A stretch of 64,000 nt of DNA from UBA5793 sp040255465 (GTDB lineage: Bacteria > Planctomycetota > Phycisphaerae > Phycisphaerales > UBA5793). The notes beneath the pieces were generated by a model, which worked only from the letters and a program-made list of their open reading frames with translations, was not told the origin of the DNA and searched no databases. The translations under genes were made by a program, and so were the position numbers. Below are positions 35,175 to 43,290 of the stretch, one piece after another; positions within the stretch are counted from its first letter, which is position 1; every line of letters starts with the position of its first letter. The stretch is taken from assembly GCA_040255465.1 (NCBI GenBank), contig JBDZVA010000002.1, positions 930,001-994,000 of the forward strand, read 5' to 3'.

Positions 35175-36068
35175 CTACCAACCGCCGCTGGCGCCGCCGC
35201 CACCGGATGATCCACCGCCGAACCCTCCGCCAAATCCGCCGGCCGATCCACCACCTCCCAGTCCCCCACCCCAACCCCCACCACCGAGCTCGTCGTTGAG
35301 TCGGTTCACGGCTCGGAAGGCGTTTGCAACATACAGCGCCGCGATGATGCCGCCTCCCACTGCGACCCAGCCCCAGCCGCGCTTGCCGCTGCGAAACAGA
35401 CTGATCGAAATCGTCACGCTCAGCACGAGCAGCACGATTCCGATGAGCATGGGCCAGTTGAAACCGTAGCGCACTGCGGCAAACTGCAGCCCCAGGGCGT
35501 GAGTGCCCGCGATCAGACCATCGGCGTAGTTTCCGCTTTTGAATCGCGGGATGATCTTGCCATCCATGATTCGCCTTGCATCGCCGTCGCGCAGGTTGCC
35601 GTAGCCGGCCCCGAGTTCAATGCGGGCCTTGCGGTCGCGCAGCGCCACCACGAGCAGCACGCCATCGTTTTTGGGCAGGTTGCCGACACCCCACCTGTCA
35701 AACACGCCGGTGGCAAACGACTCGATCGTGCCATTGCTGGTCCCGGGATAATCCTTGATCGAACTGATCGTGAGCACGGCGATCTCCACGCCGGTGTCGC
35801 GCTCGATTCCCCACAGGTAGCGTTCCAGATCTAGCTCCTGTTCGAGGTTGAGTACATTCGCCAGATCAGTCACATAGCCGCCGTCAGGTACTGGCCAGGG
35901 CGCGTATTTCGGCGCGTCGCCACCCGCATCGCCGACGCCTTGTGTCACTCCGGAAATCGCAGATGTTGCCGTCGACTTGTCCTGAGCATTGACCGGCGCT
36001 TGCTGGGCGCGCAGCGACCGGCAACAGCCGAGCAGAACCACGATGGCGAGGATGAACGGCCGCATCAT
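35175..36068 (-). CDS. TPM-domain secreted protein with glycine-rich tail (YgcG-like)
   Basis: A 297-residue protein: signal peptide/lipobox-like start 'MMRPFILAIVVLLGCCRSLRA', a TPM domain ('GYVTDLANVLNLEQELDLER', 'VEIAVLTISSIKDYPGTS', 'LVVALRDRKARIELGAGYG'), two membrane segments near residues 205-250, and a Gly/Ser-rich tail ending 'GGGGASGGW'. TPM-domain proteins have been linked to acid phosphatase activity and to photosystem repair in plants; in bacteria the role is unclear. The preceding gene ends 2 bp upstream and also encodes a TPM-like domain. Confidence 0.83.
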   Translation of the reverse strand: MMRPFILAIVVLLGCCRSLRAQQAPVNAQDKSTATSAISGVTQGVGDAGGDAPKYAPWPVPDGGYVTDLANVLNLEQELDLERYLWGIERDTGVEIAVLTISSIKDYPGTSNGTIESFATGVFDRWGVGNLPKNDGVLLVVALRDRKARIELGAGYGNLRDGDARRIMDGKIIPRFKSGNYADGLIAGTHALGLQFAAVRYGFNWPMLIGIVLLVLSVTISISLFRSGKRGWGWVAVGGGIIAALYVANAFRAVNRLNDELGGGGWGGGLGGGGSAGGFGGGFGGGSSGGGGASGGW

Positions 36069-36069
36069 G

Positions 36070-36507
36070 CTACTGCTCCCTCACGACCGCATCATCAATC
36101 TCGTTTTCGTTGGCGCCGTCGGCCGGGTAGTGCTGCGCCAGTTTCGATCCGACCATCTCGATTGCCGCGCAGAGGCCCTCGGCCATCTCACCCTTGCGGA
36201 AGTGGTCGGCCATCACATCGCGCACGTCAAACCAGTAGTCCGGGCCGACGCGGGCGGTGATGCCGCGATCGCCGTAGATGACGAACTCACGGTTTGTTTC
36301 GATAAGGAGGATGAGCACGCAGTTGTGTTCACGCGTGCAATCGAGCCCGAGGCGGTGAAAGATCTCTACGGCCTTGGCCTGCAGAGGCATCCAGCACCAG
36401 CGCAGAATCACGACTTTGATTTCTGCGGTCGTGGACTGTTCAGCCGCCGCAACCGCCGCTTCGACGCGCTGACTTTCGCGCTTGGTGAGCAGGGAGGCAG
36501 CGTTCAT
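36070..36507 (-). CDS. Short TPM-domain protein
   Basis: A 145-residue protein with 'LTKRESQRVEAAVAAAEQST', 'AEIKVVILRWCW', 'FVIYGDRGITARVGPDYWFDV' and 'GEMAEGLCAAIEMVGSKLA', the landmarks of the short TPM_phosphatase domain without signal peptide. The frame extends upstream to 36651, but the ATG at 36507 gives the normal family start. It probably forms a functional pair with the longer TPM protein downstream; their target is unknown. Confidence 0.78.
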   Translation of the reverse strand: MNAASLLTKRESQRVEAAVAAAEQSTTAEIKVVILRWCWMPLQAKAVEIFHRLGLDCTREHNCVLILLIETNREFVIYGDRGITARVGPDYWFDVRDVMADHFRKGEMAEGLCAAIEMVGSKLAQHYPADGANENEIDDAVVREQ

Positions 36508-36544
36508 CGGTCGATCCTCCACGTCGGGCGGTCCTTCCAGTACT

Positions 36545-36727
36545 CTACTCCGTGAATCGCACGTAGATGGAACGCACCCCCAACGTGCCAAGACCGACCG
36601 CCAGGCAGAGCACTCGAGTGCCGGTGTCGTCGGCAAGCACGGCTGCGCCAATCGCGACGACGATGAGAAACCAGCAGATGACAGCGTATTCGAGTCGGCT
36701 CGGAGTCTTCCAAGGCCACAGAAGCAC
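36545..36727 (-). CDS. Small two-segment membrane protein, unknown
   Basis: About 60 residues: 'LLWPWKTPSRLEYAVICWF' followed by two hydrophobic stretches ('LIVVAIGAAVLA', 'VLCLAVGLGTLGVRSIYV'). AAAGGAGAG lies 6 bp before the GTG at 36727, which decides this start over an ATG at 36745. It sits 37 bp before the short TPM gene in the same direction and is likely its operon partner. No family recognised. Confidence 0.55.
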   Translation of the reverse strand: MLLWPWKTPSRLEYAVICWFLIVVAIGAAVLADDTGTRVLCLAVGLGTLGVRSIYVRFTE

Positions 36728-36895
36728 GATCGACTCTCCTTTCATTCCTGCAGGCTCCGCGCGACTGGCGCCGGGGGATTCTTTGCCGGCGGAACGACCC
36801 CATTTCACCCGGTCTGGTGGCGGAATGAACCCTATTCGAGTCTCACGGCCCATGAAAGCACGGGTGCGGCGGAACAGCGCGTCGATCGGGCCGTA

Positions 36896-36920
36896 AATAA
36901 GATAGAATTATCTGCTTATT
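36896..36920. promoter_or_regulatory. AT-rich palindrome in a divergent intergenic region
   Basis: AATAAG at 36896-36901 pairs with CTTATT at 36915-36920, with an inner GATA/TATC pair around AAT. It lies between the minus-strand TPM operon and the plus-strand gene at 37007 and may be an operator or promoter core. Confidence 0.35.
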
Positions 36921-37006
36921 TGTCGCCTATTCCCCCACCTGCTTTCCACGGCCCGCCCGGCCGAATTGGTCGCGCGAGCGATCAACTCACAGAATTGGAG
37001 CTCAAA

Positions 37007-37915
37007 ATGAAGATTGCGCCCATTGCCTTCACCGCTACGCTGCTGTGCGCCTCGGCCGCTCTCAGCCAAGTCCCGATCTACGAGCAACCAATCTTCAACA
37101 CCGGCGGCACCTTGCGCGCCACCCAATTGTGGCAGGATCCATCGGGCCAGAATGACTCCGATCTCGACGCCATCGCCTGGGAGGACTTCAAGTTGACGCA
37201 AGACGCGACTCTCACGCGCGTGAACTGGGTCGGCGACCCGGCTCCGTCGCTGGGATTTCGGATCGGATTCTGGCTCCAGGACCCGAACACAATCTCGCTT
37301 CAACCTGATCTCTTTGCCGGCCCATTTGATGAGCACGACTATCCAAGCGTCTCGCAAACGGCGATCGGCAACGGGCTGTACCGCATCGAAGTGCAGCTCG
37401 CTCGGCCGCAATCGCTTCTGGCGGATACGCAGTACTTCATCACCGTCATCGGACTCACGCCCCAGCCATTCAACCAGTGGCGCTGGGCCCAGGCGATCGG
37501 GCCAAACACCGGCACGTTTTACTGGCAGCGAGCCGATGGCGGGCGCTACAGCCGCCTCGGGGAAGACCGAGTCATGACCCTGTTCGGCCAGATCATGGCG
37601 CCCGCACTGACCATATCACCTGATCCGCTCATTGCCGGACAGAACGGCACATTCACGATTGACAACATGACGCCCTCGACCCGCGCCTATCTCGTCTACA
37701 GCCTTCGCGGCCCCGGCAGCACGCGCGTCAATCAACTCAATGTCACGCTTGATCTCGCCCAGCCCGCGCAGGCGGGCAGCCCGAAGACGACCAACGGCAA
37801 CGGCCACGCGGTGTGGAATCTGCCCATCCCCATCAACGGACGCGGCCGCAACATCTGGTTCCAGGCGGCGCAGTATGGCATGAAAACCAACGTCTTGGCA
37901 ACGCGCATGAACTAA
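37007..37915 (+). CDS. Secreted protein of unknown function
   Basis: A 302-residue exported protein: signal peptide 'MKIAPIAFTATLLCASAALS' followed by 'QVPIYEQPIFNTGGT'. Residues about 25-190 look like a beta-rich domain ('DLDAIAWEDFKLTQDATLTR'); the last 100 residues form a separate domain ('LTISPDPLIAGQNGTFTI' to 'IWFQAAQYGMKTNVLATRMN') of a type I associate with planctomycete secreted proteins. No sorting tail. GGAG 7 bp before the ATG at 37007 supports the start; the frame extends upstream without signal. Function unknown. Confidence 0.75.
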   Translation: MKIAPIAFTATLLCASAALSQVPIYEQPIFNTGGTLRATQLWQDPSGQNDSDLDAIAWEDFKLTQDATLTRVNWVGDPAPSLGFRIGFWLQDPNTISLQPDLFAGPFDEHDYPSVSQTAIGNGLYRIEVQLARPQSLLADTQYFITVIGLTPQPFNQWRWAQAIGPNTGTFYWQRADGGRYSRLGEDRVMTLFGQIMAPALTISPDPLIAGQNGTFTIDNMTPSTRAYLVYSLRGPGSTRVNQLNVTLDLAQPAQAGSPKTTNGNGHAVWNLPIPINGRGRNIWFQAAQYGMKTNVLATRMN

Positions 37916-37942
37916 GCCCACTCTGATTTGACAACATCGCGA

Positions 37943-37969
37943 GAGGGAGCGCATTCACCGCGTTCCCTC
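37943..37969. terminator. Hairpin between convergent genes
   Basis: A 10-bp stem with one G-T pair (37943-37952 with 37960-37969), loop ATTCACC, followed on the plus strand by a pyrimidine-rich stretch (TGCACTTTCTC). Lies between convergent stops at 37915 and 37979. Confidence 0.6.
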
Positions 37970-37978
37970 TGCACTTTC

Positions 37979-38944
37979 TCACCGACTGGTGCTCACCGCC
38001 ACGTCTGCAATCACTCCCAGGTGGTCCGAACCCACGTCCGGCCCCACGCGGCGATCAACGATCGTTGCGCCATCGGTCACGAGGACGTGATCGATCGGGA
38101 TGCGCATTGGCCACATCGAGATCGGCCAAGTGCGCTGCAGACCGAAGCCGCGCGATGTGTCGTGCAATCCGCCATCTCGCAACAGGTCGGCGAACAACGG
38201 CGACCACGGCGTGGTGTTCAGATCTCCCGCCACCATCGTCGGCAGTTCCTGATGCGAGCTGACCAATGCGGCGATCAATGACAACTGATCGTTGCGCAGG
38301 CGAACGTATGCACCGCTCACCGGCGGCAGAGGATGCGTACCTATGAAGCGAAACGACCCGCCCGGCGCGGCGATGTCGGCAATGATCGTCGGCACTCGCG
38401 CTTCGGTCATCGGTTCAATACGTGTGTTCATGAGCTCGAACCTGCTCCACAACGCGATGCCGAAGTTGTCGGTGCGAGGGCTCGACGACGTGAACGGATA
38501 CATCGCGTTGAGCGGTTGCATGTGTTCCATCCAGCGCCCGTCGACTTCGAGCAGCAATACAAGATCCGGCTGCTCCGCCTGGATGAACGCGAGCACCGCC
38601 GCAAAGTTGTGGTTTGCCGTGTTGACGTTCTGACTGAGCAATCGAATTGTCGGCGCCGCGTTGGCGACCGATGCCGCGGCTGGTCGATTCGGCAGGACGT
38701 GGGGTGCAATCACAACTAAGTCCATCAATGCCACCAGGCCCGCGAGCACGGCGAACTTGAAAGAACGCAGGATCAGCAGCAGTGCGCAGGCAATCACGAG
38801 CAGAACCGCATATTGCACGCGAAAATGGGAGGCGAGTTCAAAGAACAGACCGTGCCTTGCGAGGTGGCCCAGCAGGCTCGCCGTACAGACGCCGAGCGCA
38901 CCGAGGCGAATGAGAATCAGAATAATCCGAGTCATTTGCCGCAT
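37979..38944 (-). CDS. Membrane-anchored endonuclease/exonuclease/phosphatase-family protein
   Basis: A 321-residue protein with three N-terminal hydrophobic segments (about residues 5-80) and an EEP domain: 'RLLSQNVNTANHNF', 'DLVLLLEVDGRW', 'VAGDLNTTPWSP' and 'VGSDHLGVIADV', which hold the metal-binding Asn, Glu, Asp/Asn and the Asp-His pair. Such membrane EEP proteins are usually phosphodiesterases or phosphatases acting outside the cytoplasm; substrate unknown. Starts at ATG 38944 or 38935 are both possible. Confidence 0.8.
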   Translation of the reverse strand: MRQMTRIILILIRLGALGVCTASLLGHLARHGLFFELASHFRVQYAVLLVIACALLLILRSFKFAVLAGLVALMDLVVIAPHVLPNRPAAASVANAAPTIRLLSQNVNTANHNFAAVLAFIQAEQPDLVLLLEVDGRWMEHMQPLNAMYPFTSSSPRTDNFGIALWSRFELMNTRIEPMTEARVPTIIADIAAPGGSFRFIGTHPLPPVSGAYVRLRNDQLSLIAALVSSHQELPTMVAGDLNTTPWSPLFADLLRDGGLHDTSRGFGLQRTWPISMWPMRIPIDHVLVTDGATIVDRRVGPDVGSDHLGVIADVAVSTSR

Positions 38945-39102
38945 CGATGCCCAAGCGTAGTCGAGCCGCAACAGCAGGCGACGGGTCTGATCGCCGGACT
39001 GAATCGGCCACAAAGGGCCCGTGCCCCCCCCGGGGCAATCTGCCAGACTTCGTCGGTCGCGCGTTGGGCTGTTTGCGGGCCCCCCTGCTACGCTCCATCA
39101 TC

Positions 39103-40008
39103 ATGAGCAAACGGCCGAAGAACTGGAAGCGTGGACTGCGCAACGTCGTTCTCCGCTGGTCCGTGCTGCTCGGCATCACCGCCTTCATCCTCTGGAGCAC
39201 CGGCTGCATGGAGCGAATGTTCTACTACCCCGAGCGCGGCCCCACGCCCATTGCTGAAGCGCCCAGCGGCAGTGAGGTGGTTGAGTTCGAATCGGCCGAC
39301 GATACGAAACTCTTCGGCTGGTTCATCCCGGCGCGCGGCGCGACCACGGCCGAGGCGCGACGCACGCATCCCACGATCCTCCATGTTCACGGCAATGCCG
39401 GAAACATTCTCAGTCACGCCTACTTCACCGAGCACCTCCCGCCGGCCGGCTTTAATGTTCTCGTTTTTGATTTCCGCGGTTATGGCCAAAGCGAAGGCAC
39501 CGCGCATCACCGCGAGGGTCTGATCGCCGACACCAGTGCCGCGCTCGATGTGCTGCTCAAGCGCGAAGATGTCGATCCGGCCCGCATTGGCATCTACGGC
39601 CAGTCGCTGGGTGGGGCGATCGCCCTTAATGTCATGGCGGATCGACCCGAGATTCGCTGCGGCGTTTTCGAGTCTGCGTTTGCCAGTTGGCGCGAAGTGG
39701 CGGCCAGCGCCGTGGGTGGTGACCCGCCATTCTTTGCGGCATCCTGGCTGGCCGCGATCTGCGTGCCAGATCAGCTGCGCCCCATCGATGCGATCGCGCG
39801 GATCGATCGGCCCATGCTCCTCCTTCAGGGCGATCTCGACGCGATCGTTCCGGTCAGCCACGGCCGGCGACTTGCGGCAGCGTCAAACGGCCACGCGAAG
39901 CTCATCACCCTCCACGGCGGCGGTCACAACACGCTGCGCCAGACCAATCCCGAGATCGACCAGGAGACGATCAACTTCCTCCACGAACATCTTGGTATCG
40001 AACAATAG
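39103..40008 (+). CDS. Alpha/beta hydrolase, membrane-anchored (Bem46/YqkD-like)
   Basis: A 301-residue serine hydrolase. An N-terminal membrane segment ends 'FILWSTGCMERMFYYP', which resembles a lipobox. The core has 'LHVHGNAGNILSHA' (oxyanion region), 'DFRGYGQSEGTAHHREG', nucleophile Ser in 'IGIYGQSLGGAIAL', Asp in 'LLLQGDLDAIVPVSHG' and His in 'LHGGGHNTL'. Substrate unknown; related proteins are esterases or depalmitoylase-like. The frame is open from 38947 but the signal-like start fits the ATG at 39103. Confidence 0.85.
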   Translation: MSKRPKNWKRGLRNVVLRWSVLLGITAFILWSTGCMERMFYYPERGPTPIAEAPSGSEVVEFESADDTKLFGWFIPARGATTAEARRTHPTILHVHGNAGNILSHAYFTEHLPPAGFNVLVFDFRGYGQSEGTAHHREGLIADTSAALDVLLKREDVDPARIGIYGQSLGGAIALNVMADRPEIRCGVFESAFASWREVAASAVGGDPPFFAASWLAAICVPDQLRPIDAIARIDRPMLLLQGDLDAIVPVSHGRRLAAASNGHAKLITLHGGGHNTLRQTNPEIDQETINFLHEHLGIEQ

Positions 40009-40057
40009 AACGGGCCGGAGTCTCAAGTTGTGCGCATCTCGATGTCGCACAAAGCCA

Positions 40058-40086
40058 CAGCCCTGCAGCGCCGGGCCGCAGGGCTG
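40058..40086 (-). terminator. Hairpin after the Rrf2 gene
   Basis: A 9-bp stem (40058-40066 with 40078-40086), loop of 11, between convergent stops at 40008 and 40111. On the minus strand it is followed by a short TGGCTTTGTG tract. Confidence 0.5.
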
Positions 40087-40110
40087 GGCCGACTCCAATC
40101 AGGAGAGGTG

Positions 40111-40590
40111 TCAGTTCGAGCCGGAGATCGAGCCATTGTGCCTTCGCTCAATGCCGATCTGGATGGTTTCGCTGTCGGCCGCGCAGATGGTGCCGCGTTC
40201 ATCTTTGAGGAGGTCGTTGAGCGTATAGGATCGCAACTCATCGTGCAGGACGCCAATGGCGCGATCGATGCTGGCGTGAAGGGCGCAGAGATGTCCTTCG
40301 TGTTCGACGCGCCCCAGCGGGCACTTGGTAATGCGATCGAGCGGGTCGATCACACGAACGAGATCGAGCAACGTTGTCGTGCTCGCATCGCAGGCCAATC
40401 GGAACCCACCTCCGCGGCCGCGCTGCGCGCGAACAAACTTCGCTCGACCAAGTTGCTGCAGAATCTTCACGGCATAATCAGGTGAGACGTCGGTCCGTCG
40501 CGACAGTTGTTCGCTGGTGAGCGGTCGCCCTTCGGCCTCGGCCAAAGCGATCATCATTCGTAATGCGTACTCGGCGGTTGTGGATAGCAC
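40111..40590 (-). CDS. Rrf2-family transcriptional regulator
   Basis: A 159-residue winged-helix regulator: 'LSTTAEYALRMMIALAEAEG', DNA-binding 'TSEQLSRRTDVSPDYAVKIL', 'QRGRGGGFRLAC' and a cluster-type region 'CPLGRVEHEGHLCALH'. Rrf2 proteins such as NsrR, IscR and RirA sense NO, iron-sulfur status or redox with an Fe-S cluster held by three Cys; here only two of the three are present, the middle one being absent. The GTG start at 40590 gives the usual family N-terminus. It is divergent from the CcoG-like gene and so may control cbb3 assembly or respiration. Confidence 0.85.
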   Translation of the reverse strand: MLSTTAEYALRMMIALAEAEGRPLTSEQLSRRTDVSPDYAVKILQQLGRAKFVRAQRGRGGGFRLACDASTTTLLDLVRVIDPLDRITKCPLGRVEHEGHLCALHASIDRAIGVLHDELRSYTLNDLLKDERGTICAADSETIQIGIERRHNGSISGSN

Positions 40591-40600
40591 GCTGAGCCTC

Positions 40601-40665
40601 TCGCTGGTGGAGTTGTTAGAAGTATACCGCCGAAATCGGATAAGTTCATCCCCTTTATCGCTCAT
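40601..40665. promoter_or_regulatory. Divergent control region of Rrf2 and CcoG-like genes
   Basis: On the minus strand TATACT (a near-consensus -10) lies about 30 bp upstream of the Rrf2 start. Next to it are GGAT-AAGTTC-ATCC, a short inverted repeat around 40638-40651, and neighbouring AAATCGG. This would suit autoregulation by Rrf2; not proven. Confidence 0.35.
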
Positions 40666-40835
40666 ACTCACCATCTTCGGTGATTTGGGGAAAAACACCC
40701 CTAAGGCGACCAAGAGGTGCGGGATTAGCCGCAATTGGGGCTGGCCAGCCCTTCGATTCCGGACGCGGAATCCCAACGCCTCTACTCTTGGCCGGATCCG
40801 GTCGCCCTCGGGTTCGACCCTCCACTGGAGTCGCC

Positions 40836-41786
40836 GTGGCCACGGATGTTCGTCTCAAAGTCCTGCCCCGAGTGGAGTCGCGCGGCCACCGGTACGTCTG
40901 GCTGCGATACCTGACCCAGGCGATCACCATCGGCATCCTTTTCGTCGTCCCCCTCTCCGGGCTGGCCCGCGTGGATCTGTACGGCGGCGATCACCGCATG
41001 CTCTACAAGGAAGCCACCCTCAAGGAAGGGCTGGCCGCGGTCATCCTCGGGATTGCCGCCATGTACATTGCCACCTTCCTGATCAACTTCGCGTGCGGAA
41101 GGATGTTCTGCGGCTGGGGCTGTCCGGTGGGGTTTCTCAACCGTCTCGCCGACGTAGCGCACCTCAAGCCTGACAAGCGGCACGCCAGGTGGCGTCGGTG
41201 GCGCGATGCGGCGGGCCCTCTCGGACACAGCACGCTGCTGGTCGTTTCATGCATGCTCTGGTGGACCAGCGCCTCGACCTACGTCGCCTTTGATTCACCC
41301 GTCGCGCTGGCATGGGTCTGGGGCCTGACGCTCGCCGGTATCGCCGGGCTCGCCTCACTCGGCTGGTGGTGGCGCTGGGGGTTCTGCATGCGCGCCTGCC
41401 CCATCGGTCTGTACTATTCGTTCATCGCGCCGAGCAAGGAATTCGGCATCTTTTTTCGCGAAGCAACCGAGGACGGCGGCAAGGATGCGTGTCTGCATTG
41501 CAATGCGTGCATCAAGGTCTGCCCCGTCGATCTCAACCCGATGGACCTGTGCGAGGCGATTCCCGCGCGCGGCGGGGTGAGCGTGGCCGACGCGCCCGCC
41601 AACAACCACTGCCTCAAGTGCGGCGATTGCATACAGGCATGCGAAATGATGATCGACCTCGCGGCGCCGCGTCGAGGCATCACCGAGGTGCCTCTGCGAT
41701 TCGGTTTCTACGAGGGCGAGCAGCGGCTGGAGCGAGATCGGGCCGTTGCAACCACCGGCAACCCCACGGGTGAATCCACGGCGTGA
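40836..41786 (+). CDS. CcoG/NapH-like membrane ferredoxin
   Basis: A 316-residue membrane protein with several transmembrane segments, cysteine motifs 'ACGRMFCGWGCPVGFL' and 'FCMRACPIGLYY' of the NapH/CcoG group, and two 4Fe-4S ferredoxin motifs 'CLHCNACIKVCPVDL' and 'CLKCGDCIQACEMM'. CcoG-type proteins reduce copper for cbb3 oxidase assembly, which fits the oxidase cluster 5 kb downstream. The frame is open from 40680; the GTG at 40836 with GGAG five bp upstream gives the better start. The C-terminal Ig-like domain of canonical CcoG is missing. Confidence 0.8.
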   Translation: MATDVRLKVLPRVESRGHRYVWLRYLTQAITIGILFVVPLSGLARVDLYGGDHRMLYKEATLKEGLAAVILGIAAMYIATFLINFACGRMFCGWGCPVGFLNRLADVAHLKPDKRHARWRRWRDAAGPLGHSTLLVVSCMLWWTSASTYVAFDSPVALAWVWGLTLAGIAGLASLGWWWRWGFCMRACPIGLYYSFIAPSKEFGIFFREATEDGGKDACLHCNACIKVCPVDLNPMDLCEAIPARGGVSVADAPANNHCLKCGDCIQACEMMIDLAAPRRGITEVPLRFGFYEGEQRLERDRAVATTGNPTGESTA

Positions 41787-41877
41787 TGCTTGAACCGAGA
41801 GCCGCGCTCGGCAAGCATACAGAGCAACGTGTGGCACACTTCGGACTCCAGGCTGCGATCAGTCCAGTGATCCCTCC

Positions 41878-43278
41878 ATGATCTTCACCAGCTTCGTCTA
41901 CGTCTATTTTCTGGCTTTCGTCGTCGCCGCCTACTGGATGGCGTACTGGCTGCCTCGCGGCAAGATGTGGCAGAACATCCTGCTGCTCGTCGCCAGTTAC
42001 GTCTTTTACGGCTACGTGCATCCGTGGTTCTGCTACCTCATCGCCGGATCCACGGTGCTGGACTACGGCTGCGGACTGGGCATGGCAAAGTATCCGGCCC
42101 GGCGCAAGTGGCTGCTGGTCGCCAGCCTGATCGGCAACCTCGGCATGCTCGGCGTGTTCAAGTACTTCAACTTCTTCGCAGACAACGTCGTCATCGCCAT
42201 GCACGGCCTGGGATTCGATATGGATCCGGTCGTCGCCCGCCTCTTTCTGCCGGTGGGCATCTCGTTCTACACTTTTCAGACGCTTAGCTACACGATCGAC
42301 ATCTACCGTGGTGAGATGGAGCCACGGCGCAGCTTCATTGACTTCGCGTTGTTCGTTGCGTTCTTTCCCCAACTCGTGGCCGGACCGATCGAGCGGGCCA
42401 CACACTTTCTGCCGCAGATTGAGAGCGAGCGGAAGTGGAACACGGACGTCTTCGTATCCGCCTGGCCGCTGATCATTCGCGGGTATCTCAAGAAGCTCGT
42501 GATTGCCGACAACGTTTCGGTGTATGCCGACAAGGTGTACATGCTCGATCATCCGACGGCCCTGCTGCTGGCCGCAGGCACGCTGGCGTTTGCGGTGCAG
42601 ATTCTCGCTGATTTCTCGGCGTACACTGACATTGCGCGCGGCACGGCACGACTGCTCGGGTTTGAACTCATGGAAAACTTCGACTCGCCGTATCTGGCCA
42701 TCTCGCCGTCCGATTTCTGGCGGCGCTGGCACATTTCGTTTTCCACGTGGATTCGCGACTACATCTACATTCCGCTGGGCGGCTCGCGCGTGAAGACGGC
42801 TTTCGCCGGAGCGATGATCGTGCTGACATCGATGGGGCTCAGCGGCCTGTGGCACGGCGCCGCGTGGCACTTCGTCGCGTGGGGGATCTACCATGCCATT
42901 CTGCTCATCGTGTATCGCCAACTTGGATACTCGGGCCGATGGAAACCGATCACCCGCCTCGGAGTTCTGCTGTCGTGGGCGCTGATGTTCTTCTTCACGC
43001 TTGTGGGTTGGGCGATCTTCCGCACGCCGAGCATGACGTGGCTGGTCAGGGCGGCGGGCAACATGTCCGTCGGTCTTTCGGGCGATTCGCTGCTCGTTTC
43101 GGCCACGATCGCAGCGCTTGTCGCCCTGTACTCCCTGCCGCTCATCGTGTCGCTCATCCTGTCGCGGCGCGAATCAAAGACGGGCCCCGTCTCCGCCATC
43201 GCCTACGCGCTGGCGGTCTGTCTCATCGGCCTCTTCGCGCAAGAGCATGGCCAGGATTTCATTTACTTCCAGTTCTGA
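41878..43278 (+). CDS. MBOAT-family O-acyltransferase (AlgI-like)
   Basis: A 466-residue polytopic membrane enzyme of the AlgI/DltB/PatA group: 'LFLPVGISFYTFQTLSYTID', 'FFPQLVAGPIERA', 'FWRRWHISFSTWIRDYIYIP', 'LGGSR' and the catalytic-type His in 'GLWHGAAWHFVAWG'. These proteins move acetyl groups across the membrane for O-acetylation of polysaccharides. The next gene encodes an SGNH-hydrolase-like partner 12 bp downstream, so the two form an acetylation pair as in alginate AlgI with AlgJ/AlgX. Confidence 0.9.
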   Translation: MIFTSFVYVYFLAFVVAAYWMAYWLPRGKMWQNILLLVASYVFYGYVHPWFCYLIAGSTVLDYGCGLGMAKYPARRKWLLVASLIGNLGMLGVFKYFNFFADNVVIAMHGLGFDMDPVVARLFLPVGISFYTFQTLSYTIDIYRGEMEPRRSFIDFALFVAFFPQLVAGPIERATHFLPQIESERKWNTDVFVSAWPLIIRGYLKKLVIADNVSVYADKVYMLDHPTALLLAAGTLAFAVQILADFSAYTDIARGTARLLGFELMENFDSPYLAISPSDFWRRWHISFSTWIRDYIYIPLGGSRVKTAFAGAMIVLTSMGLSGLWHGAAWHFVAWGIYHAILLIVYRQLGYSGRWKPITRLGVLLSWALMFFFTLVGWAIFRTPSMTWLVRAAGNMSVGLSGDSLLVSATIAALVALYSLPLIVSLILSRRESKTGPVSAIAYALAVCLIGLFAQEHGQDFIYFQF

Positions 43279-43290
43279 GAGCCTCGCGTC

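Noticed and set aside
41680..42921. A 413-codon minus-strand frame
   Set aside because: It lies opposite the AlgI-like and CcoG-like genes and shows no motif.
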